Numbered from the stretch's first letter, positions 24,842 through 34,111 are shown. The stretch: 64,000 bases of DNA from Pontibacillus marinus BH030004 = DSM 16465 (GCF_000425225.1 NZ_AULJ01000034.1:1-64000), one strand, 5' to 3'. Notes: generated by a model from the letters alone, not told the origin. Translations and numbers: made by a program.

Positions 24842-25393
24842 ATGTCTGAAGAGCTTGAGTCATTGGAGGAGGCACGGGATATACTAATTAGCGCCATTGC
24901 TCAATCCATGGTTATATATGGGGTTACTCCATCTGTGGGCAGAATCTACGGTGTCTTATATTTTGCTAATGAACCAATGTCCTTAGATGATATAAAAGAT
25001 GAGGTAGCCATGAGTAAGGGAAGCGTAAGTAATGGTATGAGGGACTTGCTTGAGACAGAGATGGTTTTTAAAGTTTGGAAAAAAGGAGATCGTCGTGATC
25101 ATTACATGGCTGAAAAAGATTTCCTTCGAAACTTCATTAACTTCTTTGTAAAAATGCTAAGACAAGAGCGAAGTCTCATAATGAAGGCCAATGAACAAGC
25201 GAAGCCTGTTATCAAAGACGTTGCAGAAAATGCGCAGTCAGAAGAAGCTCAACAAACGGCGAAAAAGGATTTAGAGAATTTAAACCATTCACTTGAATAT
25301 TTTGATTGGACCATGCGATTAGCAAATGCCATGGAATCAGGTGAAATATTTGATTTTATTCCAAAGCAGACTACTGGTGAAAATGAAAAATAA
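24842..25393 (+). CDS. GbsR-type transcriptional regulator
   Basis: MarR-like winged-helix regulator of 183 residues. ATPSVGRIYGVLYFANEPMSLDDIKDEVAMSKGSVSNGMRDLLE-type segment (about residues 25-70) holds the helix-turn-helix, followed by a long C-terminal helical region. This family includes the choline-sensing GbsR of Bacillus subtilis that controls glycine betaine synthesis and choline uptake. The ATG at 24842 is 5 bases after GGAGGG; the long upstream extension in the same frame is spurious. It probably controls itself, the hydrolase and the betaine-type binding protein downstream. Confidence 0.85.
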   Translation: MSEELESLEEARDILISAIAQSMVIYGVTPSVGRIYGVLYFANEPMSLDDIKDEVAMSKGSVSNGMRDLLETEMVFKVWKKGDRRDHYMAEKDFLRNFINFFVKMLRQERSLIMKANEQAKPVIKDVAENAQSEEAQQTAKKDLENLNHSLEYFDWTMRLANAMESGEIFDFIPKQTTGENEK

Positions 25394-25419
25394 AAAAAGA
25401 GAAAAAGGAGGAGGTTCGA

Positions 25420-26079
25420 TTGGACTTAAATAAGACAGCATTGATCCTCATCGATTTACAAAAAGAAAGTGATTTTGGTGTTCAGGGGGTAGAACAGGTT
25501 GTAGAGAATGCCAAATCTCTTATCCATGAGTGTCGATCGCATAACCTCCCTATTATTTATACGAGACAAATTAACCGTTCAGATGGAGCAGGTCTTTCTA
25601 TTGGAGAACCATTAAAAGAAGATGGAACTCCAGTATTCTATTCTACAGATACGGAAGATTATAAGGTTTTTGATGAATTAACGCCGCATGAGGAAGATAT
25701 TGTGGTAGATAAACACCGCTGGAGTGCCTTTTATGACACAAGCTTAGATCTCTACTTAAGAAATCTAGGCATTGAGCATGTTATTATCGGTGGTCTTGTA
25801 ACAGATGGGTGTTTAATGACTTCTGTTTTTGATGCTTATTTTAGAGATTATCAGGTTAATCTGGTAAAAGACATCTGTGCAACAACAAATACTGGAGCTC
25901 ATATGTCATCGATGTTAATTATGGCAAATTGGGTTTATAATCTTAAAGTTTATGATACCCAAGAATTAATAAAGAAATTAAATGGCGAAGAGCATCGAGT
26001 TTGGGAAGCAACTGAACCCGATTCTTTGCAGTTTACACCAGATAATTTAAAAGAAACATTTGAGAAACTTTCAAAGTAA
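25420..26079 (+). CDS. Isochorismatase-family cysteine hydrolase
   Basis: 219 residues with the Asp-Lys-Cys triad of the family: LILIDLQ (Asp11), VDKHRWSAF (Lys about 102) and VTDGCLMTSV (Cys about 134). The fold covers N-carbamoylsarcosine amidase, nicotinamidase and related amide hydrolases. Placed between GbsR and a betaine-binding protein it may hydrolyse an amide or ester of a quaternary amine; that is inference. The start is TTG, 7 bases after AAAGGAGGAGG, 26 bases after the GbsR stop. The C-terminal extension of about 40 residues is unusual in length. Confidence 0.85.
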   Translation: MDLNKTALILIDLQKESDFGVQGVEQVVENAKSLIHECRSHNLPIIYTRQINRSDGAGLSIGEPLKEDGTPVFYSTDTEDYKVFDELTPHEEDIVVDKHRWSAFYDTSLDLYLRNLGIEHVIIGGLVTDGCLMTSVFDAYFRDYQVNLVKDICATTNTGAHMSSMLIMANWVYNLKVYDTQELIKKLNGEEHRVWEATEPDSLQFTPDNLKETFEKLSK

Positions 26080-26218
26080 ATAGCTTTTATGCAGATTTAG
26101 AATATACCAATCTAGTCGAACTAGAGTTTCAATCAATCACACCTAGTACATTTCATTACTCTAGCATTCTGACTTTAATTGAGTATAACTCTTTAATAAA
26201 AAGGAAGGGGAAACAATT

Positions 26219-27109
26219 TTGAAGAAACAACTTCTTATCGTGTTATCAGCAATGTTTTTAATAGTTTTATCGGCTTGTGGACAGAGTTCAACTGGGGAAG
26301 AAGAGACGAATAATACTGATCAAAAAGAAAAAGAGACCATTGTACTTGGAGAGACTTCTTGGACAAGCACGAAATTACCAAACCAAATTATGAAAAAGAT
26401 TCTTGAAGAAGCGGGCTATAACGTTAACATTAAACAGGTAAGTCAGCCTTTAATCTTCAAAGGGATGCAAAAACAAGAAATCGATGTGTTTATGGATGCT
26501 TGGTTACCTTATACAGAGGCAGAGCTGTGGTCCAAATATAAGGAAGATGTACAAAAGGTTACAGCAAGCTACAAGGAAGTACCATTGGGCTGGGTTGTAC
26601 CAAGTTATGTAGAAGAATCTTCTATTGCTGAGCTTAAAGGGAAAGCAGAAAAGTTTGAAGAACGTGTTGTTACGATTGCAGCAGGTGCAGGTATTGTAGA
26701 TATTTCAAAAGATGTAATAAAAGATTACAGTCTTGATGGTTATGACTTAGTTACTTCTGGAGAGGCAACTATGATTGCTACACTAGAAGATAGCATTGAA
26801 GACAAAGAACCCGTTATTATTACAGGCTGGAGACCCCATTCTATGTTCGCTAAAAATGACCTGAAGTTTTTAGAGGATCCAAAAGGAAACTTTAAAAAAG
26901 ATAACGTATATGTCCTTTCTTACAAAGGGCTAGAAAAGGATCATCCTGAAGCATTTAAGGTTCTTTCAGACTGGAGTATTAAAGTGAGTGAACTAGAAGA
27001 AATGATGCTTGCATATGAACAGAATGATGTATCTTTTGAAGAATCAGCTGAAAAATGGATTGAAGAACATCGTGATCAAGTAGATAAAATGCTAAATACA
27101 GAAAACTAA
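26219..27109 (+). CDS. Glycine betaine/carnitine-type binding lipoprotein (OpuAC family)
   Basis: Extracellular receptor for quaternary amines, 296 residues. Lipoprotein signal MKKQLLIVLSAMFLIVLSAC with acylated Cys20. Binding-pocket landmarks include GETSWTSTK, VFMDAWLPYTEAELW, GWVVPSYVEE and ITGWRPHSMFAKNDLKFLEDP, where several Trp form the aromatic cage for trimethylammonium groups. The start is TTG after AAGGAAGGGG. No permease or ATPase gene is nearby, so it must use components encoded elsewhere. It follows the carnitine pathway and GbsR genes. Confidence 0.88.
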   Translation: MKKQLLIVLSAMFLIVLSACGQSSTGEEETNNTDQKEKETIVLGETSWTSTKLPNQIMKKILEEAGYNVNIKQVSQPLIFKGMQKQEIDVFMDAWLPYTEAELWSKYKEDVQKVTASYKEVPLGWVVPSYVEESSIAELKGKAEKFEERVVTIAAGAGIVDISKDVIKDYSLDGYDLVTSGEATMIATLEDSIEDKEPVIITGWRPHSMFAKNDLKFLEDPKGNFKKDNVYVLSYKGLEKDHPEAFKVLSDWSIKVSELEEMMLAYEQNDVSFEESAEKWIEEHRDQVDKMLNTEN

Positions 27110-27113
27110 ACCA

Positions 27114-27146
27114 AAAAACGGTTCTATCATTGATAGAACCGTTTTT
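27114..27146 (+). terminator. Terminator of binding lipoprotein gene
   Basis: AAAAACGGTTCTATC, loop ATT, GATAGAACCGTTTTT. Confidence 0.92.
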
Positions 27147-27191
27147 ATTGCTTTATAAATCTAATAAAAAAATGAGTTTTTTCCAAAAATA

Positions 27192-27218
27192 TGAAACATT
27201 CTGTCCCTTTCATTCGTC
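27192..27218 (+). promoter_or_regulatory. ECF-type promoter candidate before the S-layer protein
   Basis: TGAAAC at 27192-27197, 17-base spacer, CGTC at 27215-27218. CGTC is favoured by SigX/SigM-type factors rather than SigW. It lies about 200 bases before the coding start, so a long leader is implied; the rest of the gap shows nothing else clear. Confidence 0.5.
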
Positions 27219-27416
27219 TTTATAGTAGATGACAAAAATGGTTTAATTTTCCTCTCTTCTATACTTTTAAAAGTAGATATAAAGTTTGATAATTGGACAA
27301 AATTTCCTTTTTAAATCATATTTTATATTTTTCTTCGTAAGTATCTGAGGGAGTGAAATTTTCCAACCATGCACCACTAGAATAACACGGAATTACAAAA
27401 GGAAAGGGAGAGATGG

Positions 27417-29708
27417 ATGAAGAAAAAATGGATGTCTGGAGTGCTGTGTACGGTGATGATTGTGGGGAGCATGACACCGGTATATGCAGCGACCGATCGT
27501 GACTCAAGTAACGAAAAAGTTGATGAAGTTGATGAAGTTGCATTAGAAGAGGCGAAGAAAGAAGCCAAAATCTCTAAAGAAGAAGCTATTAAATTAGCAA
27601 AAAAGGCTATTGAGATTCCAGAAGATTATGAGCGTGAAGACGTTCGGTTTGATACGCGTTATCGTGACACACAAGTATGGCAAATTAGATGGAATAAACG
27701 AGATGATCGCTCATATCATAGTATTCGTGTAACGGTAGATGCAGAAACTGGAGATGTCATTTCCTTGAATCAACATCATAATGATCAAGATGAAGAACGA
27801 AACTTCCCTCCAGAGGTTGATTATAATAAGGCTGTTTCTATTGCACAGTCCTATATCATGAAACACCATTCCGGTTTAAAGGGTGGCCTTGTTCTGGATG
27901 AAGAGACGAAAAAAAGATCTCAAGAAAGACCATTCCGGCGTTCTTATGAACATCAAGTAGAATTTCATCAACAAGTGAATGGAGTGCCTTATCAACGCAA
28001 TAGTATTCATTTTTCCATTAATGGGAATGGAAAGATTACAAGTATGAGATTTAACTGGGAATATGATTTAAACTATGAAAATCCAAGTGAAGTCCTTTCG
28101 AAAAAAGAAGCGGCAGATAAACTCTATGAACAGTTTACGGCAGGACTACAATATCAGATGAATCGTTATGCTTATCGTCCTGGGGTTGAAGCAGAACCAA
28201 GACTTGTTTATATTCCGGTTAGCAAGTTTGAAGAAGGGTATAGAGGCTTTGGCTTATTAGATGCTGAAACGGGTGAGTGGTTAAACCGTTATCAAGAGCC
28301 GTATGGAGAGAGCGATGAATTTAAGATTTCTGAAGAACCTTTATCAGACGAAGTTACTCCATTAAAAGAACGAGACAGTGAGTTAACACAAGAAGAAGCT
28401 CTTGAAGTTGTAACTGGAGCTTTCGATATTCCAGAGGATTATGAACTTCAGGATGCGAACTATGATGAAAATAACTACCGAGGTGACGAAAACCCTACAT
28501 GGAGGTTCTATTGGAGAAACGATGAACAACGACCTCATCCAATGGAGGATATTCGGGTCACTGTGGATGCTAAAACAGGGGAGCTTATGAGTTATCGGGA
28601 TGATCGTGACCGCTTTTACGGTGATAAGATGCCGGATGACTTCGAGGTGAAGGTGACAAAAGAAGAAGCGAAAGAGAAAGCTATGAACCTTGTGAAAAAG
28701 GTAGCTTCAAGCAAATTGGACCGTCTGTACGTAAGAACACCACGAGAAAATACATACAGAGAAAAAGATGTACCGCGTTCCTATACGGTTACTTTTGTTC
28801 GAAAAGAGAATGGTTTACAAGTGCAGGCCCAGCAAATCTCGGTGTCTATATTAAGCGATACAGGGAAGATAGTGAATTATCATCAAAATTGGAACCACGA
28901 TATTGAGTTCCCTAATGTAGAAGATGTTATATCAGAAGAGAAAGCAAAAGAAATCCTTTTTGATAATTATAAAATGGATTTAACTCATCATTTACCTGTT
29001 CCAAGAAGTGAAGAGGAAGAAGATATCAAAGATACCAATCTCATTTATCAACCAACACGTGAAATTACTGATTATCGTGTATATCTAGATGCTAAAACTG
29101 GAAAATGGATTGATGAGGAGACAGGTGAAGTATATAGTCAAGAAGAAAAAGATGCTAAGGATATAGCTGATCATCCGAATAAAAAGCAGCTTCAGGATAT
29201 GTTGGATTATAATATTCTACAGCTTGATAAGGATGGTAATCTGAATCCAGACGAAGAACTGACAAGAGCTGAATTAGTAAAATTCATGATGAAAGCTTTA
29301 GGGTATGATGGCTATTATTACGGACGTAATGATGAACTGCCATTTGAAGATGTGACAGAAGAGCATGAGAACTTTAGTTATATTCACAGTGCTGTGCAGC
29401 GCAATATTCTAGATGACGATGAAAACAAATTCTATCCGGATAAGGACGCGGATCGAGCATTTATGGCGAAGCTTATAGTAGAAGCACTGGACTACGACCA
29501 ACTTGCAAGTTTTGAAGGAGTATTCGAACCAGCATTTGATGATGTTGAAGGTGAGGAGTATGCTGGTCACATTGCCTTGGTAAACCGACTTGGTATTTTA
29601 AAAGGAGATGGAGATGAATTCCATCCAGATAAAGCGGTAACGAAAGCGGATTTAGCTATTACGATTATGAAGTTCTTAGAAATTGAACCAAAATTAAATG
29701 AACATTAA
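27417..29708 (+). CDS. S-layer-anchored protein with YcdB/YcdC (PepSY-like) repeats
   Basis: 763 residues, secreted. Signal peptide MKKKWMSGVLCTVMIVGSMTPVYA. Two large repeats follow (about residues 50-300 and 330-580), each with paired PepSY-like units such as DVRFDTRYRD...WQIRW and IRVTVDAETGDVISL / IRVTVDAKTGELMSY, matching the YcdB/YcdC layout. The C-terminal third holds SLH-type modules (LTRAELVKFMMKALGYDGY, FEDVTEEHENFSYIHSAVQRNIL, FHPDKAVTKADLAITIMKFLEI) for non-covalent anchoring to the wall. Strongly acidic overall, as expected for a halophile surface protein. Monocistronic with its own terminator. Confidence 0.88.
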   Translation: MKKKWMSGVLCTVMIVGSMTPVYAATDRDSSNEKVDEVDEVALEEAKKEAKISKEEAIKLAKKAIEIPEDYEREDVRFDTRYRDTQVWQIRWNKRDDRSYHSIRVTVDAETGDVISLNQHHNDQDEERNFPPEVDYNKAVSIAQSYIMKHHSGLKGGLVLDEETKKRSQERPFRRSYEHQVEFHQQVNGVPYQRNSIHFSINGNGKITSMRFNWEYDLNYENPSEVLSKKEAADKLYEQFTAGLQYQMNRYAYRPGVEAEPRLVYIPVSKFEEGYRGFGLLDAETGEWLNRYQEPYGESDEFKISEEPLSDEVTPLKERDSELTQEEALEVVTGAFDIPEDYELQDANYDENNYRGDENPTWRFYWRNDEQRPHPMEDIRVTVDAKTGELMSYRDDRDRFYGDKMPDDFEVKVTKEEAKEKAMNLVKKVASSKLDRLYVRTPRENTYREKDVPRSYTVTFVRKENGLQVQAQQISVSILSDTGKIVNYHQNWNHDIEFPNVEDVISEEKAKEILFDNYKMDLTHHLPVPRSEEEEDIKDTNLIYQPTREITDYRVYLDAKTGKWIDEETGEVYSQEEKDAKDIADHPNKKQLQDMLDYNILQLDKDGNLNPDEELTRAELVKFMMKALGYDGYYYGRNDELPFEDVTEEHENFSYIHSAVQRNILDDDENKFYPDKDADRAFMAKLIVEALDYDQLASFEGVFEPAFDDVEGEEYAGHIALVNRLGILKGDGDEFHPDKAVTKADLAITIMKFLEIEPKLNEH

Positions 29709-29715
29709 TAAAGGA

Positions 29716-29750
29716 AAGGGTGTCAGACTAAGGTCTGGTACCCTTTTTTT
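29716..29750 (+). terminator. Terminator of S-layer protein gene
   Basis: GGGTGTCAGAC, loop TAA, GGTCTGGTACCC with a long T run. Confidence 0.85.
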
Positions 29751-29852
29751 CTTTATGAAGTTCAATATGGAGGGTGTCTGGTTCAAAAATAGTTGAATAA
29801 TTCATTCAATAATTATAGAATGTATACCAAATAATAGAAGGAGGGTATTATA

Positions 29853-30896
29853 TTGGATATTATACATACCACAGGCCGGAAAAGGGAGACGTACCAAGTG
29901 GAATTAACTCATTCTTTATTATGGGAGTGTGCACTTGGTATAGCGGCTGTTACAAATGATCCCCTTCTACATACCTTAGAAAAAACTAAGCATGAATGGG
30001 ATAAAATGAAAAGAAACCTTTCGCTAGAATCCATTAACCATCTCGATTATGTTCAAAAGAATAACACTTGGAAAGCCCTTTTACAGCTTTTACATCAAAG
30101 AGACTTCAACCATTTATCATCTTTTATTACCTATATCAGAGACCTACCTGAACATGAACTCAAGTTTATTAGCATTCCGTATGTCGGATCCCGATTTCAA
30201 GAGTTACGTCACCAAGCTGCCAGCGGAAATAAAGAAGCAATAAAAAAACTTAAAGAAATTACAAAGGATAACCCTTTCTTTCCTACTTATATCGAGTTTA
30301 TCAGTTTAGTAGATATAAAAGAATTAAAGGCCCATCTAATAGCTGTGATGTCCGATTGGTATGAGGTAGCTATTCAGCCGGAAGAGGATACGCTTCATAA
30401 CATTTTCAAAAGAGATATCGATGCAAAGGGGGCGATGAAAGATGATTTAGAACCTGAAGCTTTTGTGGAGTGGGCAACTGGAGGAGTCACCTATAGACCT
30501 GAACCTAGTGTTCATAGGGTATTGTTGATTCCGCAGTGTACATATCGCCCTTGGAATGTTGAAGCTGATATAGAAGGTACAAAAGTATTTTATTATCCAA
30601 TATCAAGCGATAGCATTGATCCAAATGATGTTTTTAAACCTGACCATTTTCTTGTACATAGACATAAAGCATTAGGGGATGAAACAAGGCTTCGTATGGT
30701 TAAGATTTTGTACCATCGTGACTGTACCCTTAAAGAATTGACCGATCAATTGGGTATGGGGAAAACGACTGTACATCACCATTTAAAACTTCTTCGTTCA
30801 GCCAAACTTGTAGATGTACAAGGTTCAAAATATGTCCTTAAAACTAATACATTACGTTCAATTGAGCAAGAATTAGAACAATATTTGAATCGTTAA
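29853..30896 (+). CDS. ArsR-like winged-helix regulator with large N-terminal domain
   Basis: 347 residues. About 260 N-terminal residues form a mixed helical domain unlike simple ArsR proteins; the C terminus (about 262-345) is a winged helix, KALGDETRLRMVKILYHRDCTLKELTDQLGMGKTTVHHHLKLLRSAKLVDV. This is the arrangement of the longer helix-turn-helix regulators (DUF5937-like) often paired with MFS exporters. The start is TTG after AAGGAGGG. It lies 16 bases before an MFS gene and very probably controls it. Inducer unknown. Confidence 0.78.
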   Translation: MDIIHTTGRKRETYQVELTHSLLWECALGIAAVTNDPLLHTLEKTKHEWDKMKRNLSLESINHLDYVQKNNTWKALLQLLHQRDFNHLSSFITYIRDLPEHELKFISIPYVGSRFQELRHQAASGNKEAIKKLKEITKDNPFFPTYIEFISLVDIKELKAHLIAVMSDWYEVAIQPEEDTLHNIFKRDIDAKGAMKDDLEPEAFVEWATGGVTYRPEPSVHRVLLIPQCTYRPWNVEADIEGTKVFYYPISSDSIDPNDVFKPDHFLVHRHKALGDETRLRMVKILYHRDCTLKELTDQLGMGKTTVHHHLKLLRSAKLVDVQGSKYVLKTNTLRSIEQELEQYLNR

Positions 30897-30912
30897 AGAA
30901 GGAGCGTATTAA

Positions 30913-32136
30913 ATGGGGGAACCTGAAAGAAGCATTGAAACAAAACATTTACCTGAGTTAAAGCGGAATTATCCTGTCTTCCGATTAATGGGAAGTAACT
31001 TGGTTTCGTTTTTTGGAGATCAAATATACTTAATTGCTATCCCTTTAATTGTGTTAGCCATAACAGGTTCTCCGCTAAGTATGGGGATAGTAGCAGCTCT
31101 GGAGAGATTACCGGTTTTATTCCAACCAATTGCAGGTGTGTTAGCTGACCGATTAAACCGAAGAGGGGTTTTACTAGCATGTGATATTGCGCGTGCCATA
31201 CTAGTTGGAGTTTTAGGGATTTTATATTTGCAAGATTCGTTGATGATCTGGGAGTTGTATATAGGTGCTTTTATAATTGGTTTGATTACTCAACTTTATA
31301 ACACTTCCCAATTTGCTACGATTCCACAATTAGTTCGAAAAGAAAATCTGCAAATCATAAATTCTATTAATTCAGGATTTTTGAATACAGCTGTGTTTAT
31401 AGCACCAGGGGTTGGTGGCTTATTGATTAGTTTTTATAATCCTGGCTACGCACTGATGATTAATAGCTTTAGCTTCCTTGTAGCCTTTTTAGCGATCATA
31501 ACCATTTCTATAGATGAGCCATCCAAAAAGGAATATAACCATTCGTTTTTATACGAAATAAGAGAAGGGTTTTAGTTTGTTGCTAGTATAAAACCAATTT
31601 TATATACAAACATTGCAATGCTATTTTCAGTTTTTGGAACAACATTATTTCTTACCATGATGGTGTTTCATTTAAAAGATACAATTATGTTAGCTACTAC
31701 TGAAGTTGGATGGTTATTATCATTTGGTGGAGGAAGTGCTATTGTAGGTTCTTTCATATCGCCTTGGCTAAGGAAGCATTTCTCTTATCAAATGATATTG
31801 TTTGTAGGTGGAGTTATTGGTGGATCTTCAATATTTTTATTTGGAATGACGTCAACTTTTATTTGGTTAGTTCTGATGAATATGGTTGGAATCGTAGCAG
31901 CATCTATACAAAGTCCTTGTATTATTACCATTCGACAAACCCTTACTCCTAAACATTTATTAGGTAGAGTTCAAGCTACAAGTAGATTTATGACTTGGGT
32001 CCTTATGCCATTCGCTGCACTTTTAGCAGGGTGGACCGCACAACACTTTGGAACTGCAATGCCGATCAAAATAGGGGGAGTGTTAAGCATATTAGCATCC
32101 TTTTTGTATTTACATCCAGCTTTAAAAACCAGTTAA
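30913..32136 (+). pseudogene. MFS transporter interrupted by one in-frame amber codon
   Basis: The reading frame runs from ATG 30913 to 32136 (408 codons) with a single TAG at 31573-31575. Before it: LKRNYPVFRLMGSNLVSFFGDQIYLIAIPLIVLAI and five further helices; after it: FVASIKPILYTNIAMLFSVFG and six helices. Together they make a normal-length 12-helix MFS efflux protein of the MFS_3/enterobactin-exporter-like type. No frameshift or other damage is present, so the mutation is recent or the codon is read through. In relatives the residue is often Gln or Lys (EGFQF-like), so CAG to TAG is the simplest event. The half-proteins are unlikely to work alone. Confidence 0.85.
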
Positions 32137-32185
32137 CCTTAACGTAACGTAAACCCTTAAAGTTAAGACAAAAGGGGGCGTTACA

Positions 32186-32653
32186 ATGAAAATGAGACAG
32201 TATCGAAACGAAGACTATCCAAGATTAGCTCAATTCAAGTTACCTGAGGAACAAAAAAGGTTCACGGCACTTCCAGAAAAAGCTATAAAAGAGTGTATAG
32301 CTGATCCCAACCGTTATCCGATTGTAATTGAATGGAATGATGATTTAGTTGGATTCTTTGTTTTACATATAGGAGATGAAATACGAAATTTCACACTGAA
32401 TGATCGTGGTATGTTAATTAGAGCTCTTTCCATTCATTATCCACATCAACGAAAAGGAATTGCACTGAAAGCGATGAAAGGGCTTCCGGTATATGTAACG
32501 GAAATATTCCCTTCTATTAATGAGCTTGTTTTAGCAGTTAATGTCAAAAACGAAGCGGCTCAAATCCTTTATAAGAAGGCGGGTTTTATTGATAAAGGCT
32601 TTAGACGTGAAGGGCGAATTGGGCTGCAATATATGTTACATTATGATCTCTAA
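32186..32653 (+). CDS. GNAT-family N-acetyltransferase
   Basis: 155 residues in the GNAT fold. Acetyl-CoA loop IHYPHQRKGIALKAMKGLP (Q/R-x2-G-x-A form, about residues 92-110), C-terminal VLAVNVKNEAAQILYKKAGFIDKG typical of Rim-like members. Target not known. Start ATG after AAGGGGGCG. It lies downstream of the broken MFS gene but a short gap with its own binding site suggests separate expression. Confidence 0.85.
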   Translation: MKMRQYRNEDYPRLAQFKLPEEQKRFTALPEKAIKECIADPNRYPIVIEWNDDLVGFFVLHIGDEIRNFTLNDRGMLIRALSIHYPHQRKGIALKAMKGLPVYVTEIFPSINELVLAVNVKNEAAQILYKKAGFIDKGFRREGRIGLQYMLHYDL

Positions 32654-32721
32654 ACACCTCATTTCTTTTTCCTTTCCCTTAGACATGTTATAATCTCAGA
32701 ATCTGGAAGGGGGAGGTTTGT

Positions 32722-33192
32722 ATGGATGTTAAGGTTCAAATAGGGGATGTGAAGTTTAACTATCGTGTTGCCGGTGTTTGGTTGAATCAGGACTATGTGT
32801 TGCTTCATCGCATGAAGCATGAACCATTTTGGTCACTCCCAGGTGGTCGAGTGGCAGTAGGAGAAGAATCTAGTACTAGCATTAATAGAGAGTTCATGGA
32901 AGAGTTAGGGATTGAAGTCAAAGTCGATCGTTTGTTAGGTACGAGTGAAAACTTTTTTGTACATAATGATAAGAAGGTGCATGAGATAGGCCTTTATTAT
33001 ATTGTTCATTCAGAGGATACCAATACACTCCGTAAAACAGGTGAGTTTTCTGGAGAAGAAGGCGATGATCTCGTGTATCAATGGGTGAAAATAGATCAAT
33101 TACCATCTATAGATGTTCGTCCAGTGTTTCTCTACGATACGTTAAAGGATTTACCTGTTGGAGCACAGCATTGGGTTAATCATGATCATTAA
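32722..33192 (+). CDS. Nudix hydrolase
   Basis: 156 residues with a full Nudix box GGRVAVGEESSTSINREFMEELGI at about residues 40-63. The N-terminal VKFNYRVAGVWLNQDYVLLHRMKHEPFWSLPGG and the later VHEIGLYYIVH place it among DUF-type small Nudix proteins with an unknown nucleotide substrate. Start ATG follows GGAAGGGGGAGG. Different subgroup from the Nudix protein at 23505. Confidence 0.88.
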   Translation: MDVKVQIGDVKFNYRVAGVWLNQDYVLLHRMKHEPFWSLPGGRVAVGEESSTSINREFMEELGIEVKVDRLLGTSENFFVHNDKKVHEIGLYYIVHSEDTNTLRKTGEFSGEEGDDLVYQWVKIDQLPSIDVRPVFLYDTLKDLPVGAQHWVNHDH

Positions 33193-33197
33193 GTGAT

Positions 33198-33226
33198 TTG
33201 GCTAATAAGAGACGATATGATAAGAT
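33198..33226 (+). promoter_or_regulatory. Promoter of the guanidine riboswitch-ykkCD unit
   Basis: TTGGCT at 33198-33203, 17-base spacer, TAAGAT at 33221-33226, starting transcription just before the aptamer. Confidence 0.65.
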
Positions 33227-33237
33227 ATGTAACAATA

Positions 33238-33374
33238 AAAATTGAACGGTTTTCTAGGGTTCCGTAGCTTTAAGCTGGTCTGGTCCGAGAGAAAACACAC
33301 AGTTCAACTGTGACACGGAGGGACAAAAGCCCGGGAGATTTCTGTTGCGACAGATATCTCTCGGGCTTTTTCTT
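33238..33374 (+). promoter_or_regulatory. Guanidine-I (ykkC) riboswitch with terminator
   Basis: Conserved aptamer pieces in order: CTAGGGTTCCG (33254-33264), CTGGTCCGAGAG (33280-33291), ACACGGAGGGACAAAAGCCCGGGAGA (33313-33338). AGCCCGGGAGAT at 33328-33340 can instead pair with ATCTCTCGGGCT (33355-33367) followed by T run, the expected switch between aptamer and terminator. Guanidinium binding would keep the terminator open and allow ykkCD expression. Confidence 0.95.
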
Positions 33375-33403
33375 TAGTAGTTATAGGTAGGAGGAATAAT
33401 CCG

Positions 33404-33748
33404 ATGAACAAGGAATGGTTAAAGGTTGTTATTGCTTCGTTTTTTGAAGTTATATGGGTTGTTGGACTAAAACATGCAGATTCAATTTTAGAATGGAGCT
33501 TTACAATCATCGGAATCATCATCAGTTTCTATCTAATGGTGATGGCGGGTAAGTATCTACCAGTTGGAACAGTATATGCAGTGTTTGTAGGTTTAGGAAC
33601 AGCCGGTACAGTTTTATCAGAGATTCTATTCTTTGGTGAACCTCTACAATTCTCCAAAATTGCTTTGATTCTTTTACTTATTATTGGGGTGGTTGGATTG
33701 AAGCTTGTAACAGAGGAATCTCCAGTTGATGAGGAGGCAGAGTCATAA
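33404..33748 (+). CDS. ykkC: Guanidinium exporter subunit YkkC (SMR family)
   Basis: Four-helix small multidrug-resistance protein of 114 residues that acts as a heterodimer with Ykk[16 protein letters not shown] carries the membrane Glu essential for proton-coupled export, and [24 protein letters not shown] is the conserved helix-3/4 region of YkkC. Start ATG after TAGGAGGA. Controlled by the riboswitch 30 bases upstream, which supports guanidinium as the physiological substrate. The stop codon overlaps the ykkD start by one base. Confidence 0.95.
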   Translation: MNKEWLKVVIASFFEVIWVVGLKHADSILEWSFTIIGIIISFYLMVMAGKYLPVGTVYAVFVGLGTAGTVLSEILFFGEPLQFSKIALILLLIIGVVGLKLVTEESPVDEEAES

Positions 33749-34062
33749 TGGCGTGGATATCTTTAATAGCAGCCGGGCTGTTTGAAATGCTTGGTGTAAC
33801 CTCAATTAACTTAATTCATAAATATCGAAATGCCTCTTCTGTATTAACTATGCTTATAGCTTTTACTGGAAGCTTTATCTTCCTATCTATAGCTATGGAA
33901 GAACTCTCTATGGGGATCGCCTATTCTGTGTGGACTGGAATTGGGGCAGCTGGGGGAGCTATTATGGGAATGCTTTTTTATGGAGAACAAGTTGGTATGA
34001 AGCGAATATTTTTTATCAGTCTTATTATACTTTCCGTCATGGGGCTAAAGTTTATTAGCTAA
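33748..34062 (+). CDS. ykkD: Guanidinium exporter subunit YkkD (SMR family)
   Basis: 104-residue SMR partner with GLFEMLGVTSIN (membrane Glu13) and SMGIAYSVWTGIGAAGGAIMGMLFYGEQ. The SMR pair is antiparallel in the membrane, which explains two genes with differing charge bias. Start ATG shares a base with the ykkC stop (TAATG) and follows GAGGAGG, so the subunits are translationally coupled. Followed by a perfect 10-bp hairpin and a second terminator. Confidence 0.95.
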   Translation: MAWISLIAAGLFEMLGVTSINLIHKYRNASSVLTMLIAFTGSFIFLSIAMEELSMGIAYSVWTGIGAAGGAIMGMLFYGEQVGMKRIFFISLIILSVMGLKFIS

Positions 34063-34074
34063 GTTCAGCCATGA

Positions 34075-34098
34075 GTTACCATTAGAATTAATGGTAAC
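34075..34098 (+). other. Perfect hairpin after ykkD
   Basis: GTTACCATTA, loop GAAT, TAATGGTAAC; no T run. Possible mRNA 3' stabiliser or protein-binding palindrome. Confidence 0.5.
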
Positions 34099-34111
34099 AC
34101 TAAATGAGTAA

